From the NCBI GenBank assembly GCA_003255065.1, contig QAOA01001875.1:94855-158854 (forward strand): a stretch of 64,000 nucleotides of DNA. Direction: 5' to 3'. The notes under the pieces were generated by a model, which saw nothing but the letters and a program-made list of their open reading frames with translations, was not told the DNA's origin and searched no databases. This stretch comes from Cercis canadensis. Taxonomy: Eukaryota > Streptophyta > Magnoliopsida > Fabales > Fabaceae. Of this stretch, positions 11,325-23,000 are shown piece by piece (positions within the stretch are counted from its first letter, which is position 1; the number at the start of each line of letters is the position of its first letter). A program made the position numbers and the translations under genes.

Positions 11325-14119
11325 GATGTTCATTCAAATTAATCGATGGATTGATCTTTGAAGAGAAATTATTCATGTATGTTTGGGGTTTATCTAACTT
11401 TTTGCTTTTTTGGTTCATTGGATCCAATGTTGTATTTAACATAGGTATCCTTTCCAGCAAAAATGGTGTATCTTTGTCCAAGTATATGCTAACGTTCTAA
11501 TGATGTATCACATACAAGTCAACTACTATTGTAGGATTAGAATTAGGTGGAGTTTACAGTAACTGGGGGGAATAGAGGATTTGAATTTTGGAACAACCTT
11601 TAGATCTGCAATATCAGTTAGTGTCAAGAATAATTATAGAAAAGAAAATAACTTTTTATCTCACACTAGTGGGTTTCTGGGAATTACTCTGAGTAAGAGA
11701 AAACATCAAACTATCTAGGGTTTGATTTGCATCAACAGCTGAAATTCATCCATCCGAGAGAAAGTGTACAAACATAAAATATTTGTAGTTTCCAAGATGC
11801 AATCTTAGCCTTTGGGCCATTACATCCCATCCAAGATTAATCAACAAAGACACCAAAAGGGCTTAACGGGAAGGACAGAAAATAAAAGCCCAAATAAAAC
11901 CATAAAGATTGTGGCACAAATAGAAGTTAGAGCCCAAAACCTGTCAAAAACAAGATGCTGCTACAATGAACAGTCTACTGAACTGATGCCTATATTAGTG
12001 CGGTGAACAGACCAGTCATCCAAGAATACAGATGAACTCCAAAATAGAATATTAATTCCTCCTTATCCCGCCATATTAATGCTTAGGATTTACGGATTTG
12101 CTGCTTTTTGTTCCGCCTATACACTTTAAGTTCATTTCCATCAACAATCCATGCTCTTATATAGTAGCAAAAAAGAAAATGCTCTTATATAGCATCCAGA
12201 TAATTTGCATTTGTCATTCATGTTTTAAGAGATTGTGTGTGTGTGAAGATGTCTATGCATGTATATTATGACTCTTTACTGCATAATGGTGATACTTGCG
12301 AACTTCACATCTATGTAACATTTCAGGGAACCTATATAACAAAAGTTAAAAAGATTGATGTTATAGCCGCCATTTCATGATGGAAAACACATGTTTTTAA
12401 AATTAAATAATCACAATTTTCCTTCATGGCCCAACACTTTTTATACTTGTCCTTGGATATGATTACCCCTTGAAACTTCTAATAATATTTTTTCTCTCCC
12501 AGAAAAAGAAAAAAGGAAGTGTTTGGCTTTTCCAAGATCTATGAGGGATTTTTTGTGGCGAATAGTGCATGATCACGAGTAAATATGGTGCTTTTGGCTT
12601 GAGAAGAATGCTAGAATCATCAGCCAGAGATTCTTACAACTCCCTTTCTCTCTTAATATATTTTTCTTTTATCGTCAAATTGGAAATAAAGAGACCCTAT
12701 CTTGCAGAGATGACTTCTGATAAAAGAAGAAATGAAAAAGCAGGAAACTTTTCTGGAACTGCAGCAATATTTGTTTTCTATCACTTTAAGATACAATCTT
12801 GGTTGACTTAATATAAAATTTTAGGTTGTGTTTCATGGAATAAACGTCAATCAAGAGGAAGTAATACTCGATGGGAGTGAAGCACCAGTCAGAATTGAAG
12901 CTGCAGCGCTACTGGCATCTGAGAAAGTTGCACCTGTGGCAATTCTAAATAAGGTGAAGATTGTCATGTTTACTAATTATTCATATATTTTCACTCGTAA
13001 CTTTCTTTTTTTAGTGTTATCCATTATGCTTACAATGCCTACACTTCTTATGCATGGTGAATTTGCAGATCAGAGTTCCATATCGACCAATAGATGCTAA
13101 GATCAGTGCACTTTCAACAAATCGTGACAAACTCCCCTCTGGGAAGCAGACACTGGCACTGACCTTAACGTAAGTTGTCATAAGTTTGATTATCTGCTTT
13201 ATTTTGCTGTACATAGTTTGGATGGCCTTTTCTCAGTATTCTGATTTTGCAGTTACAAGGTCAAGTTGGAAGATGGAGCTGAAGTAAAACCTCAAATACC
13301 ATTACTAAATAACCGAATATATGATAATAAATTTGAGTCGCAATTTTATATGATCTCTGACTCTAACAAGGTACTCTAATTTTTGGTTTCCTTTTTTTGC
13401 AAGATGAGGGGACTAGTTGCTCATTTTGAGAAGCTATTTCTTAGTCCTATGAACAGTAGGCTGCATATATTTTGTGTTCATATTTACAAATTCAATTTAT
13501 ATTGCAAATTATGCCAATTACGATTTGGCTTTAGTGGTAAAAATCTTGGTTGTCAGTTATTAGTACAAGTGTGAGGACTCTGTCTATTAGGTTATTGTGT
13601 CTGTTAATTTTCTAAAAGATGCAGTGCCATTTGTCAAATGTTCTTTTTTTATATATATTGTGATTATCATTGGTTCTTCTATGGATTTGAGCATCTCACC
13701 TTTTTTGATGATTCTTTATTTGCTTTATATATTTCCAAGTCCTTATTGGGCATTTTCTCTGTTCTGATTATAGCGCATATATTCAAGTGGAGATGTCTAT
13801 CCAAATTCTTCAAAGCTTCCCAAGGGAGAATACAATTTACAGCTATATTTGAGGTATATGATTCTTTCTGAGCATATGTCTTTGGAATTGGATAGAGGAC
13901 ATGCTTTTTCTTATTTTTGTCGAGGTTACTATTTTCTAGGTGATGATTATTCTGCTTTTGTACCTTTCAGAATAAATCTTAAATTCGCAGGTAGTGTTTG
14001 AACAATGCTAGTGACCTACTGTTGTTTTGAGGACACAAAAGCTTGTTCTAGTTGTGAAAACCTGCAATAAGAGATCTGGATTTTGTATTTCAAGTAGATT
14101 GTTTCTGGACTTCGACAAG

Positions 14120-14457
14120 TGATGCAACAAGGACTGGTAACTGAAGTTTATTGATTAATTCCCCTCAACAGCTAACGTGTTGGGGCTTTATAGGCCGTAG
14201 CCTTACAAGATAACTACTGGTACTACAGCAGAAAACTACTGCTTAATAGATAACTATTGTTACTGGTACTGATATATAATAGAGTACTAGACTCCTACAG
14301 AATACCACTACTCTTTGCGGATAATAGATAACTATTGTTTAATAAATAACTACTGCTATGCTGACATCACTTCATGCATGGACAAGGTTATGCATACCGA
14401 GGGTTTGGTTTGTGCACTCTTGAGCTAGTTCTTCGAGCAGTGACAGCTGCTGTATCA
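14120..14457. mobile_element. Probable solo LTR (338 bp) with 5-bp target duplication
   Basis: The insertion begins TGATGCAACA and ends GCTGTATCA, so it has TG...CA ends with short inverted similarity, and ACAAG flanks it on both sides (14115-14119 and 14458-14462). The same site in the intact TPP2 copy reads ACAAG once (31099-31103) with no insertion. This empty site defines the borders exactly. The size, TG...CA ends and 5-bp duplication fit a solo LTR of a retrotransposon; no coding or primer-binding part is present. It entered after the segmental duplication, or on a different haplotype. Confidence 0.8.
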
Positions 14458-14486
14458 ACAAGTTTTGTACTTTAAAAGCTTTCAAC

Positions 14487-14967
14487 AATGTTGATTTTGG
14501 TCCTTTGACTATAGTATTTCTAATAAGATCAATTTGTTTCATATTGATAGTTAAGAAAAAAATTCTATTATTATGTTGCAGCCCACAATGCTTGGGTAGA
14601 AACTGTAGAATTTGATTTTCACCTCACATTTTACTTATGAAACTTAATTTATGTATTTAAAAATGAATTTATTTTTTTAATGTGAAAATGAAGCCACATC
14701 ATGTATGGATAATGTTCAATACATATGTGAGTTTTTATTTTATTTTATATTATTTATAATTCCATCAAGTGCTTTCTTTCTACTAAAAAAGAAAGAAAGC
14801 ATAATAAAGCAGTTATTATATTGCCATTTCTTGAGAGTTTTTTAAAAATTATAGTTTAGAAAAATAGAGTTTTTTTTTAATACTCTGTCTACAATTTATA
14901 GATTACATTACATATTTCTCTTTTTTTTGTATTTTTATATTAAATTTTAATATAACATATGCCTCTT
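14487..14967. other. AT-rich spacer after the TPP2 duplicate
   Basis: Homology to TPP2 ends at 14486. The stretch has no coding frame of note. A small hairpin (CTTTCTTTC ... GAAAGAAAG) lies near 14772-14798. It leads into the inverted-repeat element. Confidence 0.4.
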
Positions 14968-16634
14968 ATTCAAGAGTGATTCCTCTCAATATTGCACATT
15001 TGTAAATTATTTACACATCTACGACACATTTTAAACAATTTCCTTAACTACAACAGTTTTTTTTTTTTTTTTTTTACTTTTGCTGTTGAGTGTCGCATTT
15101 TAGCATGCATGTAGGGTGTCAAATTTTGGATGAAGCTCCTTTGAAGTGCCGAATATTTGGTTTTTTCTTTTTTACATGGCATGAAGGGTGTCGAATTTCT
15201 ACCAAGTGAGTTCTTCTTTGAAGTGCCGAATTTTGGATGGAACTCCTTTGAAGTGCCGAATTTTGGGTTTGTTAATTTTTTATTTTATTTTTACATAGCA
15301 TGAAGGGTGTCAAATTATGGCATGAAAAGTGTCCAATTTCTACCAAGTGGGAGTCGAATTATGGGGAGGAGAACACCATACTGCGGCACTCCACATGTTC
15401 TCTTCCCCATAATTCGACTCCCAAGTGCCTATCCGTGAAGTAAGTTGCTATCCATCTTCTTATCAAGCACCACTGTTCTTGGAATACTCTCTACATTTTA
15501 AAAGATAACAAACAATTAATTAAAGACTTTAAAAAGCGATCGAGAAAGAAATTAATTAAATGGTACCTGAACAGATGCCCAGCCTTTGGTAACATCGGCA
15601 ACTTCACTGTCAGACTCTCCGATCCAACCCCAAAAGATTCTCCTCCCCTTACTGTGATCATAAAATGTCTTGGAAGCATAGAATATACCATAATCATACC
15701 TGAGTCCAATACCAACATCATTCTTGATGTCGTCTGGTATGAATTTGACATTGTTCTCATCATAAGTTCCCAGTGCATAGTAATCATGTCTATCATCATC
15801 CAAGCTCACATTAACTACATGCTTGACATGAGCACCAACAATGGATGTATCTAACCCATTATCAGCGGTCTTGGATACAGGGTAGAAGTCCACACACTCC
15901 CACATGCCGGTGCTAGGTACAGCATGAAGAACTCCCTCAATAGCCTCGTAGCTCTTGAAGTCCATGGTATCATAAACCAAAGAAATGCCAGTTTTGTTAA
16001 GCTTAGAGCCTATAGTGATGCGCCACTTTCCTTCAGAAGTGAGCCAAACAGTGGTTGGACCCAGTTGATAAAGAGCGGATCAGAGGGGTCGGCGGGATAG
16101 GCAAGGTTCTGCACCTGCACTGACTCATTGCTGGAACCAGTGTATAACATGATGACTTGACCATCAGGTAAGATGGTGGCAGAACCTGTCCACACACCAT
16201 TCTGGTCATACCATTGATCGCCCACCATTGCCAATGGAAGATGAAGCCAATGGATCAGATCCCTTGACACTCCACATGTTCTCCCCATAATTCGACTCCC
16301 ATTTTGTAGAAATTCGACACCCTTCATGCCATGTAAAAAAAAAAAAAATTAACAAACCTAAAATTTGGCACTTCAAAGGAGAACTCACTTAGTAGAAATT
16401 CGACACCCTTCATGCCATGTAAAAAAAAAAAAAAATACAAACCCAAACCCAAAATTCTGTACTTCAAAGGAGCTTCATCTAAAATTCGACAACCTACATA
16501 TATGTTAAAATGCGACACTCAATAGAAAAAGTAAAAAAAAAAAAATTACCGTAGTTAAGGAAATTGTTTAAAATATGCTATAAATGTGTAAATAATTTAC
16601 AAATGTGCAATATTAAGAAGAATCACTCCTTATT
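14968..16634. mobile_element. Inverted-repeat element carrying a captured invertase gene fragment
   Basis: The arms at about 14968-15374 and 16269-16634 are inverted copies of each other. The outermost similarity is AGTGATTC plus ATATTGCACATTTGTAAATT, then GAGTGTCGCATTTTA, GATGAAGCTCCTTTGAAGT and ATGAAGGGTGTCGAATTTCT, and the innermost is GGGAGTCGAATTATGGGGA. Each arm also contains internal repeats built from GTGTCGAATTTCTAC and TTTGAAGTGCCGAATTTT motifs plus poly-T tracts. Between the arms lies a genomic fragment of a vacuolar invertase gene. A second short hairpin is formed by 15349-15367 and 15403-15421. This architecture resembles Pack-type DNA transposons that carry host gene pieces. The outer ends are too diverged to find a target site duplication, so the superfamily is open and a rearranged inverted duplication is possible. 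Confidence 0.65.
15430..16258 (-). pseudogene. Vacuolar acid invertase (GH32) gene fragment
   Basis: Vacuolar invertase splits sucrose to glucose and fructose. On the minus strand this reads [30 protein letters not shown], then after a break [21 protein letters not shown] and [17 protein letters not shown], ending GWASVQ. WECVD (Val, not Pro) is typical of the vacuolar type and holds the acid/base Glu. A donor at 15567 and a short intron lead to exon material from 15488 (SIPRTVVLDKKMDSNLLH). The intron shows capture at DNA level. It is dead: the N-terminus with the nucleophile Asp motif (NDPNG) is absent; near 16060 roughly 30 codons are deleted with a frameshift, joining INWV to [10 protein letters not shown] and removing the Arg-Asp of the RDP motif; and the last exon stops after about 20 codons. 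Confidence 0.9.
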
Positions 16635-17016
16635 CAATCCTTTAATATACTTGAAGGGAAAATCTCTGTAATTTTTGAAATAGAAAGAAATATTTCTGTA
16701 ATTTCTTCAAATCTAAAAGTGGTATGTATAATTTGTTATAGGAAAGTAACAGGCCCCACAAACTTGCTCGTACAAAGGGGTTCTTTGTACTTAATTGTAA
16801 TTTCACCAAAAAGGCGAACCCCGCCCCCAAAACCACATCCACCTATCCGCTGTAAGACCCATCCTCTGACTCCATACCACCTGTCCTTAAAACCCGTGCA
16901 CCATTCTATCAAAAAAAAAAAAAAAAAAAACCCCGTGCACCACCTATACCAAAGCTCAGCACCACCGCCACCTGGTCTTTGTAAAATTACCAAATCATCC
17001 TTCACAGTTGTCGAAA

Positions 17017-20000
17017 ATGCAAAAAGCCTATTTAGTCAGATTCCCCAGTCCAACAATGCCCTCCTCACTCTCACACTCTTCGCCATTTCTCTCTCTCATC
17101 ATTTGGCCTAAAAAGTTCAGCAAGAGCACAAGGGAACGCACACAGCGAGCATCTAGTGCTTATAGAAGAAGCAACTGTCTTGTTACTACGGGAATGCCTT
17201 GCTCTTCTTTCGTTTCTAGCTGTGGAGATGATAATGGGGCTCTGCGCAATTTCAAGCTGAACGAGTCCACTTTTTTGGCTTCACTCATGCCCAAGAAAGA
17301 GATTGGTGCCGATCGATTCCTCGAGAATCACCCGGAATATGATGGCCGGGGTGTGATCATAGCAATATTCGGTACCAATTCCCCTGATTACTTTCTGTTT
17401 GATATAATAGAAAGTAGAAAATTATAGCCGATTGGTTTTGGTCTGAGTATTGCTGTTTATTTATTTATTTTTTGTGTGTTTCTCTTTGTTATCTGAATAT
17501 GTTTTTTGGACTTTGGAGTGGTTTGAATTCAGTTTGAGTACTGGGCTACTGGGGAAGTTAACGTTTTGATGTCAGATGAGTGAGTGATTGCGGTTCAACT
17601 GATGCTTTAGTGGGCTTCGTGTAAGTAATAGTTGCAATCTGGTAAGGAGGAAGTAAAGTTGACCAAGTATTATGAGGTTGAAGAAAATTTGAAAATCAGT
17701 GCCACCAAGCTATGTACTTGCATGCTGGTTATATCAGTTGGTTAAATGCTTTAAGTTATATTTTTAAAAAACATTCTAATTTCTTAAATTTTCTTACTTA
17801 GTTAATCCACGATTACATGGGGGTCTGAATCCAAGTGGTTAATTTTTCTTACATAGCTAAACCTCTGACGTGCTGTTAAAGTGGCACTAAGTTTTCAAAT
17901 TAAAAATTTGACACAATTTTTATTAACAATTTAAATATAGAGTTTAAACTTTAAAAATAGGTCTATCTATTTAATCACTGAGCTAAAACAAGTGTGATTG
18001 AACTAAAACAGTGAAACTAAAATAGTAGTTAAAAACTAGTAAGGAATGTATTGTGTAATTGGAAGTTTTTTTCTTTGTGGAAACAAACATATTGGAATTT
18101 AAAACAGTAGTTAAAAAAGTAATATGGTTTTCTCTGTTTCAGTCGTATAGTTGCTATTGAAGCCAACACGTGAGATGAGTACAGGGATTATCAATNTCTA
18201 TCTATTTAATCACTGAGCTAAAACAAGTGTGATTGATCTAAAACAGTGAAACTAAAATAGTAGTTAAAAACTAGTAAGGAATGTATTGTGTAATTGGAAG
18301 TTTTTTCTTTGTGGAAACAAACATATTGGAATTTAAAACAGTAGTTAAAAAAGTAATATGGTTTTCTCTGTTTCAGTCGTATAGTTGCTATTGAAGCCAA
18401 CACGTGAGATGAGTACAGGGATTATCAATAAAAATGATAAGGAGGACATGTTGAATAATTAGTTGAAAATGGGTGAGTTGACCTAATGATATTTGGTGAT
18501 TTAGAAAGTGTTAGTTCTGAATAATATTAGTAACTAGTTCTTTTGTGTCATGTCAGTGTCCTCATGATTGGAATTTGATTTGAATTTTCATTTGGTTTAA
18601 CTCCATTGTACTAATCAAGATACACACACAATTCATGAGAAGTGCAGGCATGTGTTTATAGCATGCAATATCGACCTTCTTTTCTTAGTTTGTTTTGTTT
18701 CTTCTTCTTTTATAAAATAAATAAACTTGTAAAAAGTGTATGAATTAATTGCTGTTACAAAATGTGCAAAATTTCCAGATTCTGGTGTTGACCCAGCTGC
18801 TGCTGGATTACAGATTACCTCAGATGGGAAACCAAAAATTCTTGACGTCATTGATTGGTACTAACAATAGTACTTGATGTTGGACTTTTATCTGATATGG
18901 TTGAAGAATGTCTACTGATTAATATCTAATACCATTTCCTTTTCAGCACTGGAAGTGGAGATATTGATACCTCAAAGGTGGTGAAGGCTGATGCTGATGG
19001 TTGTATTTGTGGAGCATCAGGTTAGTGCTGGGGAATATTAAGTAGGGTGCAATTGGTAGAAAAATATATTAATTTTCACATCCTTCAATAGATTGTAGCA
19101 ATTACAAGAAATTTATTTTTGTACAAGATAACTTATCAAATCTTCTCATGTATATATATATGTTTTAACTGCTCACTGCTCATTCTTGAACTTAAATCTC
19201 CTACTTGAATGAATTATTGACATGACTATTTGGAGGCTTGTCATACTTCTCAGTATGGAATATGAAAGGGATGGTTGGAAACAAGCATAAACCAGTTACA
19301 CTCTGTAGGACAGTCTTAAGTTGAAGTATGCCGGTTGATTGCATAGATTTACAGGACCTGGATTGGGTGACAAACTATGCTTTAATTTTTGCTTCTTCAA
19401 CTATTTTGATTTATATCCTATAATCCTTTGCCATTCTTCATATTGTTAAGAAATTATGTGTTTTTCTCTTTCCTTCTGCCCCCTTCTCCCTCTCTGAGTA
19501 TTTGAGTATGCTCCATGAGTATGCTCCATGAGTATGTTGGTATATTTAACTTTTTGTGATTATTATGCTCCATGAGTATGTTGGTATATTTAACTTTTTG
19601 TGGTTATTGCTCCCTGTTATTTTTATCTTTCTTCCTCTTAATCGAGGAACATGAACCATTCATATGTTAAGCTCATGCAGGGGCATCTTTGGGTATCAAT
19701 ACATCATGGAAAAATCCTTCTGGTGAATGGCATGTGGGTTATAAATTCGTGTATGAGCTGTTCACAGAAACATTGACTTCTCGTTTGAAGGTAGCATTAT
19801 AGTTTTGTGGCAATGTTTTAGTTGTTCTTTAGGCCTCAAAACATATGGCTAATGAAATTTCCTTTTTTCTCCTTTTAAATTTTCATTGACAGAAAGAAAG
19901 AAAGAAAAAGTGGGATGAGAAAAACCAGGAGGAAATTGCTAAGGCTGTGAAACAGCTTCATGATTTTGATCAGGTTTTTGAAAATTTGCTTGATCCTGCT

Positions 20001-23000
20001 TACATACAGTACCACTTCAAACTGTGAATGATTTCTTCAAGTCGCTTTAAAGTTTTGTTCAATTAGTGACAGTTATAATGACATTAGAGGCAAGCTGCTG
20101 CATGTATGTCAATTTTTATTATCATATGTTTTATATTTGCTTAGTAATTTCTTCTTCTTTTCTCCCTTTTGAATGTGTTTCTACCAGCTAAGCATCTTTC
20201 CATTGTTTTCATACTGTTCTGGGAAATAAGAAAAGGAAAAATACATCCCTACTTTGTTTGAGAATTGTGCTGCTTCCTTTCATATTTTGGCATGCTGTAT
20301 TCGTATTAGTTTCTATGTGGATATACTCATGTAGAAAGATGAACCTCTTTCTGCCCTTAAGAACAGAACACAAGAAGAGGAGAAAAAAAGAAGAAAGAAA
20401 ATAAAAGTAAAAGCTTGGAATATAAATTAGCACTATGAGATGTAAAATTATTTCCTTCTGTCTAGGCGTGCATAAAGATGAAATCTTTTATTTCATTGCC
20501 TGTTAACATTATTACTACCAGATCAATTTCCAGATTATGCCACTTCTAACTTTGTGAATAACTAAAATGATCCTCCATTATTGATTTGTTTGCCTGCATT
20601 GCATGAGATCTGCTATTCTATATAACCTTGTGTATGGCAATTATTGATGCATTTTCTAGGAACACATCAAGGTGGAGGATGCAAAACTTAAAAGGGCTCG
20701 TGAGGATATTCAGAATAGACTTGATATTCTGAGGAGACAATCTGAGGTGGGTGGTGAACATGTTACCTAAACTTTGTGTCTTTTTTGGTGTTGCTACCTT
20801 TTCCACTCCTTAAAACAGGAAATGATTAATTTATTATTCCCATTTTCCTTTTAGTTTTATGATAATAAATATGTTTATTGCACAAACATACACTTTATGC
20901 TTTTGATATGGGGCACAATGGATTGAATTGTTGTGGTGAATGATGTATAGTGGTGATTGAAATAATCAAAGTGATTGCTGAAGCTATGGTGATGTGTGGT
21001 GGGTGTAGCAAGGCCTGTAGCATTGGTGTCATCAACCGTAGTAGGGATGATAATGTGGTAGTAGTTATACTGAACTGCTGCTATGGCCAAAAAGGGGAAA
21101 AGAATATAAGAAGTACTACTTGTAATGTGGTGAGGATGGCAATTGGTGGTTGTGACAATGGTAACAGGTTTGCCCATGATGATTGTGGTGATGATCCCAT
21201 TTCAATTAATACTTGAAATGACGGTGGCATTGTTACTGGTGACATTGCCACAATCTCTTGATGGTAATGGCAATGGTGACATAATGGAATGGCTGTTGCT
21301 TTGTAAAAAAATGTTGGAAGCACTTCATTTATTACAAATGCACAAAATTCATATTTCCTCCCTCGAACTAAAATAGACTTTTATAATTGTGTTAATTTGC
21401 TTTCTTGGTTTCATCTGATATAAGACTCAAATGAATTTCCTTGCTTAGTCTGAAAAAGTAATGCTGTTCTATGTTTTACTAGAGCTATGATGACAAAGGG
21501 CCTGTTGTAGATGCTGTTGTCTGGCATGATGGAGAGGTCTGGAGGGTTGCTCTTGATACACAGAGTCTTGAGGATGATCCAGATTGTGGAAAACTTGAAA
21601 ACTTTGTGCCCCTAACTAATTATAGGTACATTTGGTTGCTGTTGTCAATATTTAGTGTATCTCAGTTGATCATTTTTGTGCAGAAAAGGCTTATGAAATT
21701 GGAAGATACACTTGTAATGGATGGTGGAGTTCCTGCTTCCAAAGCCCTATGTGCTAGAACCATTAGATATCATCAACCTTTGCTTTGTTTATGACTGCAT
21801 ATACCCTCCCCCCACCTCCCAATTTTATTCTTTTTACTCTATCTCTTTGCACTCAGATAAAAATCAGGTAGTGGTATTACATTATTTATTATAGTTGTTT
21901 TCTCTTTCAAGTCATACTTCAGAAAAACACCAAGCAGGATTGTAAAGGGTGTATATATAAAGAGGTACACCATATTGAAAAGGAAAGAAAGGAAAATGAC
22001 TGACATCACTGTCTTGAATTCAAAATTTCCAAAAGGATCAAATAATTACCCTCAAGCTGAATAAATGACGAGTAGGAGGACCTGTTTGAGATGAATACTG
22101 CAAGTAGTTCTTTTTGAGTTTGTATCAAATATTTTCATTCTTCAGAAACATTTGGTTGCTAACTTCAATGCTATGTACATCATATTAAACAATTTGTATG
22201 ACTTTCTGAGAAACTGCACTTCTCAAAGCATCTGTTTATTCTATTATACACATTTTTTTTTTTTTTATATTTTACTGATTTAGGTATATGTGACTAAAAA
22301 ACAGAAAATAGAAAAGGTTGTTTGAGTTCCAAAAAGGTGAGCAACCTGACAATTAAGCAATAAGAGTCAGCAGTTCCCCATGTTCATTGTAGTTGAGAAG
22401 TTTCTGATTAAATAGTCGGTTGCATTGTATGAATTTATGTGGTTTATCTATTGAAGCAATTAGCAGTATTAAAAGCTTTAAATATTTTGAATTTTTCTTT
22501 AACTCTGTCAACCTATTCTTTCAGAACTGAGAGAAAGTATGGTGTCTTCAGTAAGTTAGATGCTTGTACATTTGTTGTTAATGCCTACAATGATGGGAAC
22601 ATCTTAAGTATTGTAACAGACTGTTCCCCTCATGGCACCCATGTTGCCGGTATAGCTACTGCTTTCCACCCTAAGGTACTGACACATACTTTATCCATTC
22701 AGTGCAATTTTTGTGAAGAAAAATGTACATTTTGATATGTGATATTGTTCTCAGGAGCCATTGTTGAATGGAGTTGCACCCGGAGCGCAATTAGTATCTT
22801 GTAAAATTGGGGACTCTCGTTTAGGTTCAATGGAAACAGGAACTGGTTTGACTCGGGCACTGATAGCTGCTGTGGAGGTGCTTTAAATATTATTTAGTAT
22901 TTTCATGATTATCTTAAATATTCCAACAACTGAAATGATTGTTGTGTTTGATGATTGTGATTTTGACAAACCCAATTTCATGTTGGGATTTTCAAATGTC

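Larger units (their letters stand above)
9247..14486 (+). pseudogene. Partial duplicate of TPP2 (exons 17-23), no start, no stop
   Basis: This segment matches 26341-31127 of the intact TPP2 gene in exons and introns alike, so it arose at DNA level. Exon equivalents are 9627-9805, 10030-10142, 10220-10390, 12825-12953, 13069-13169, 13253-13370 and 13774-13853. All keep their GT-AG sites and open frames. I count about 16 differences in 891 exon bases, so the duplication is fairly recent. It encodes only part of the region after the subtilisin catalytic domain and cannot make a protease. It lacks about 90 bases present at 27555-27645 of the parent, carries a 338-bp insertion (14120-14457), and holds an artefactual repeat around the N at 11132. 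Two residues (NNRIYD in exon 22, SSKLPKG in exon 23) look closer to other plant TPP2 proteins than those of the intact gene. Confidence 0.93.

Noticed and set aside
10940..11500. Apparent tandem duplication of short genes (three overlapping open frames)
   Set aside because: The frames repeat because of the assembly duplication around N 11132; they are intronic.
15654..15854. Plus-strand open frame
   Set aside because: It is the reverse of the invertase exon, a shadow of a real coding sequence.
16719..17111. Open frame of 130 codons on the plus strand and one of 89 on the minus strand before TPP2
   Set aside because: They run through poly-Lys/Phe from an A-tract and overlap TPP2 exon 1 in another frame.
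20875..21376. Overlapping open frames of 77-100 codons on both strands
   Set aside because: They come from the GTG/GAT-rich low-complexity tract of TPP2 intron 6 and show no protein-like features.
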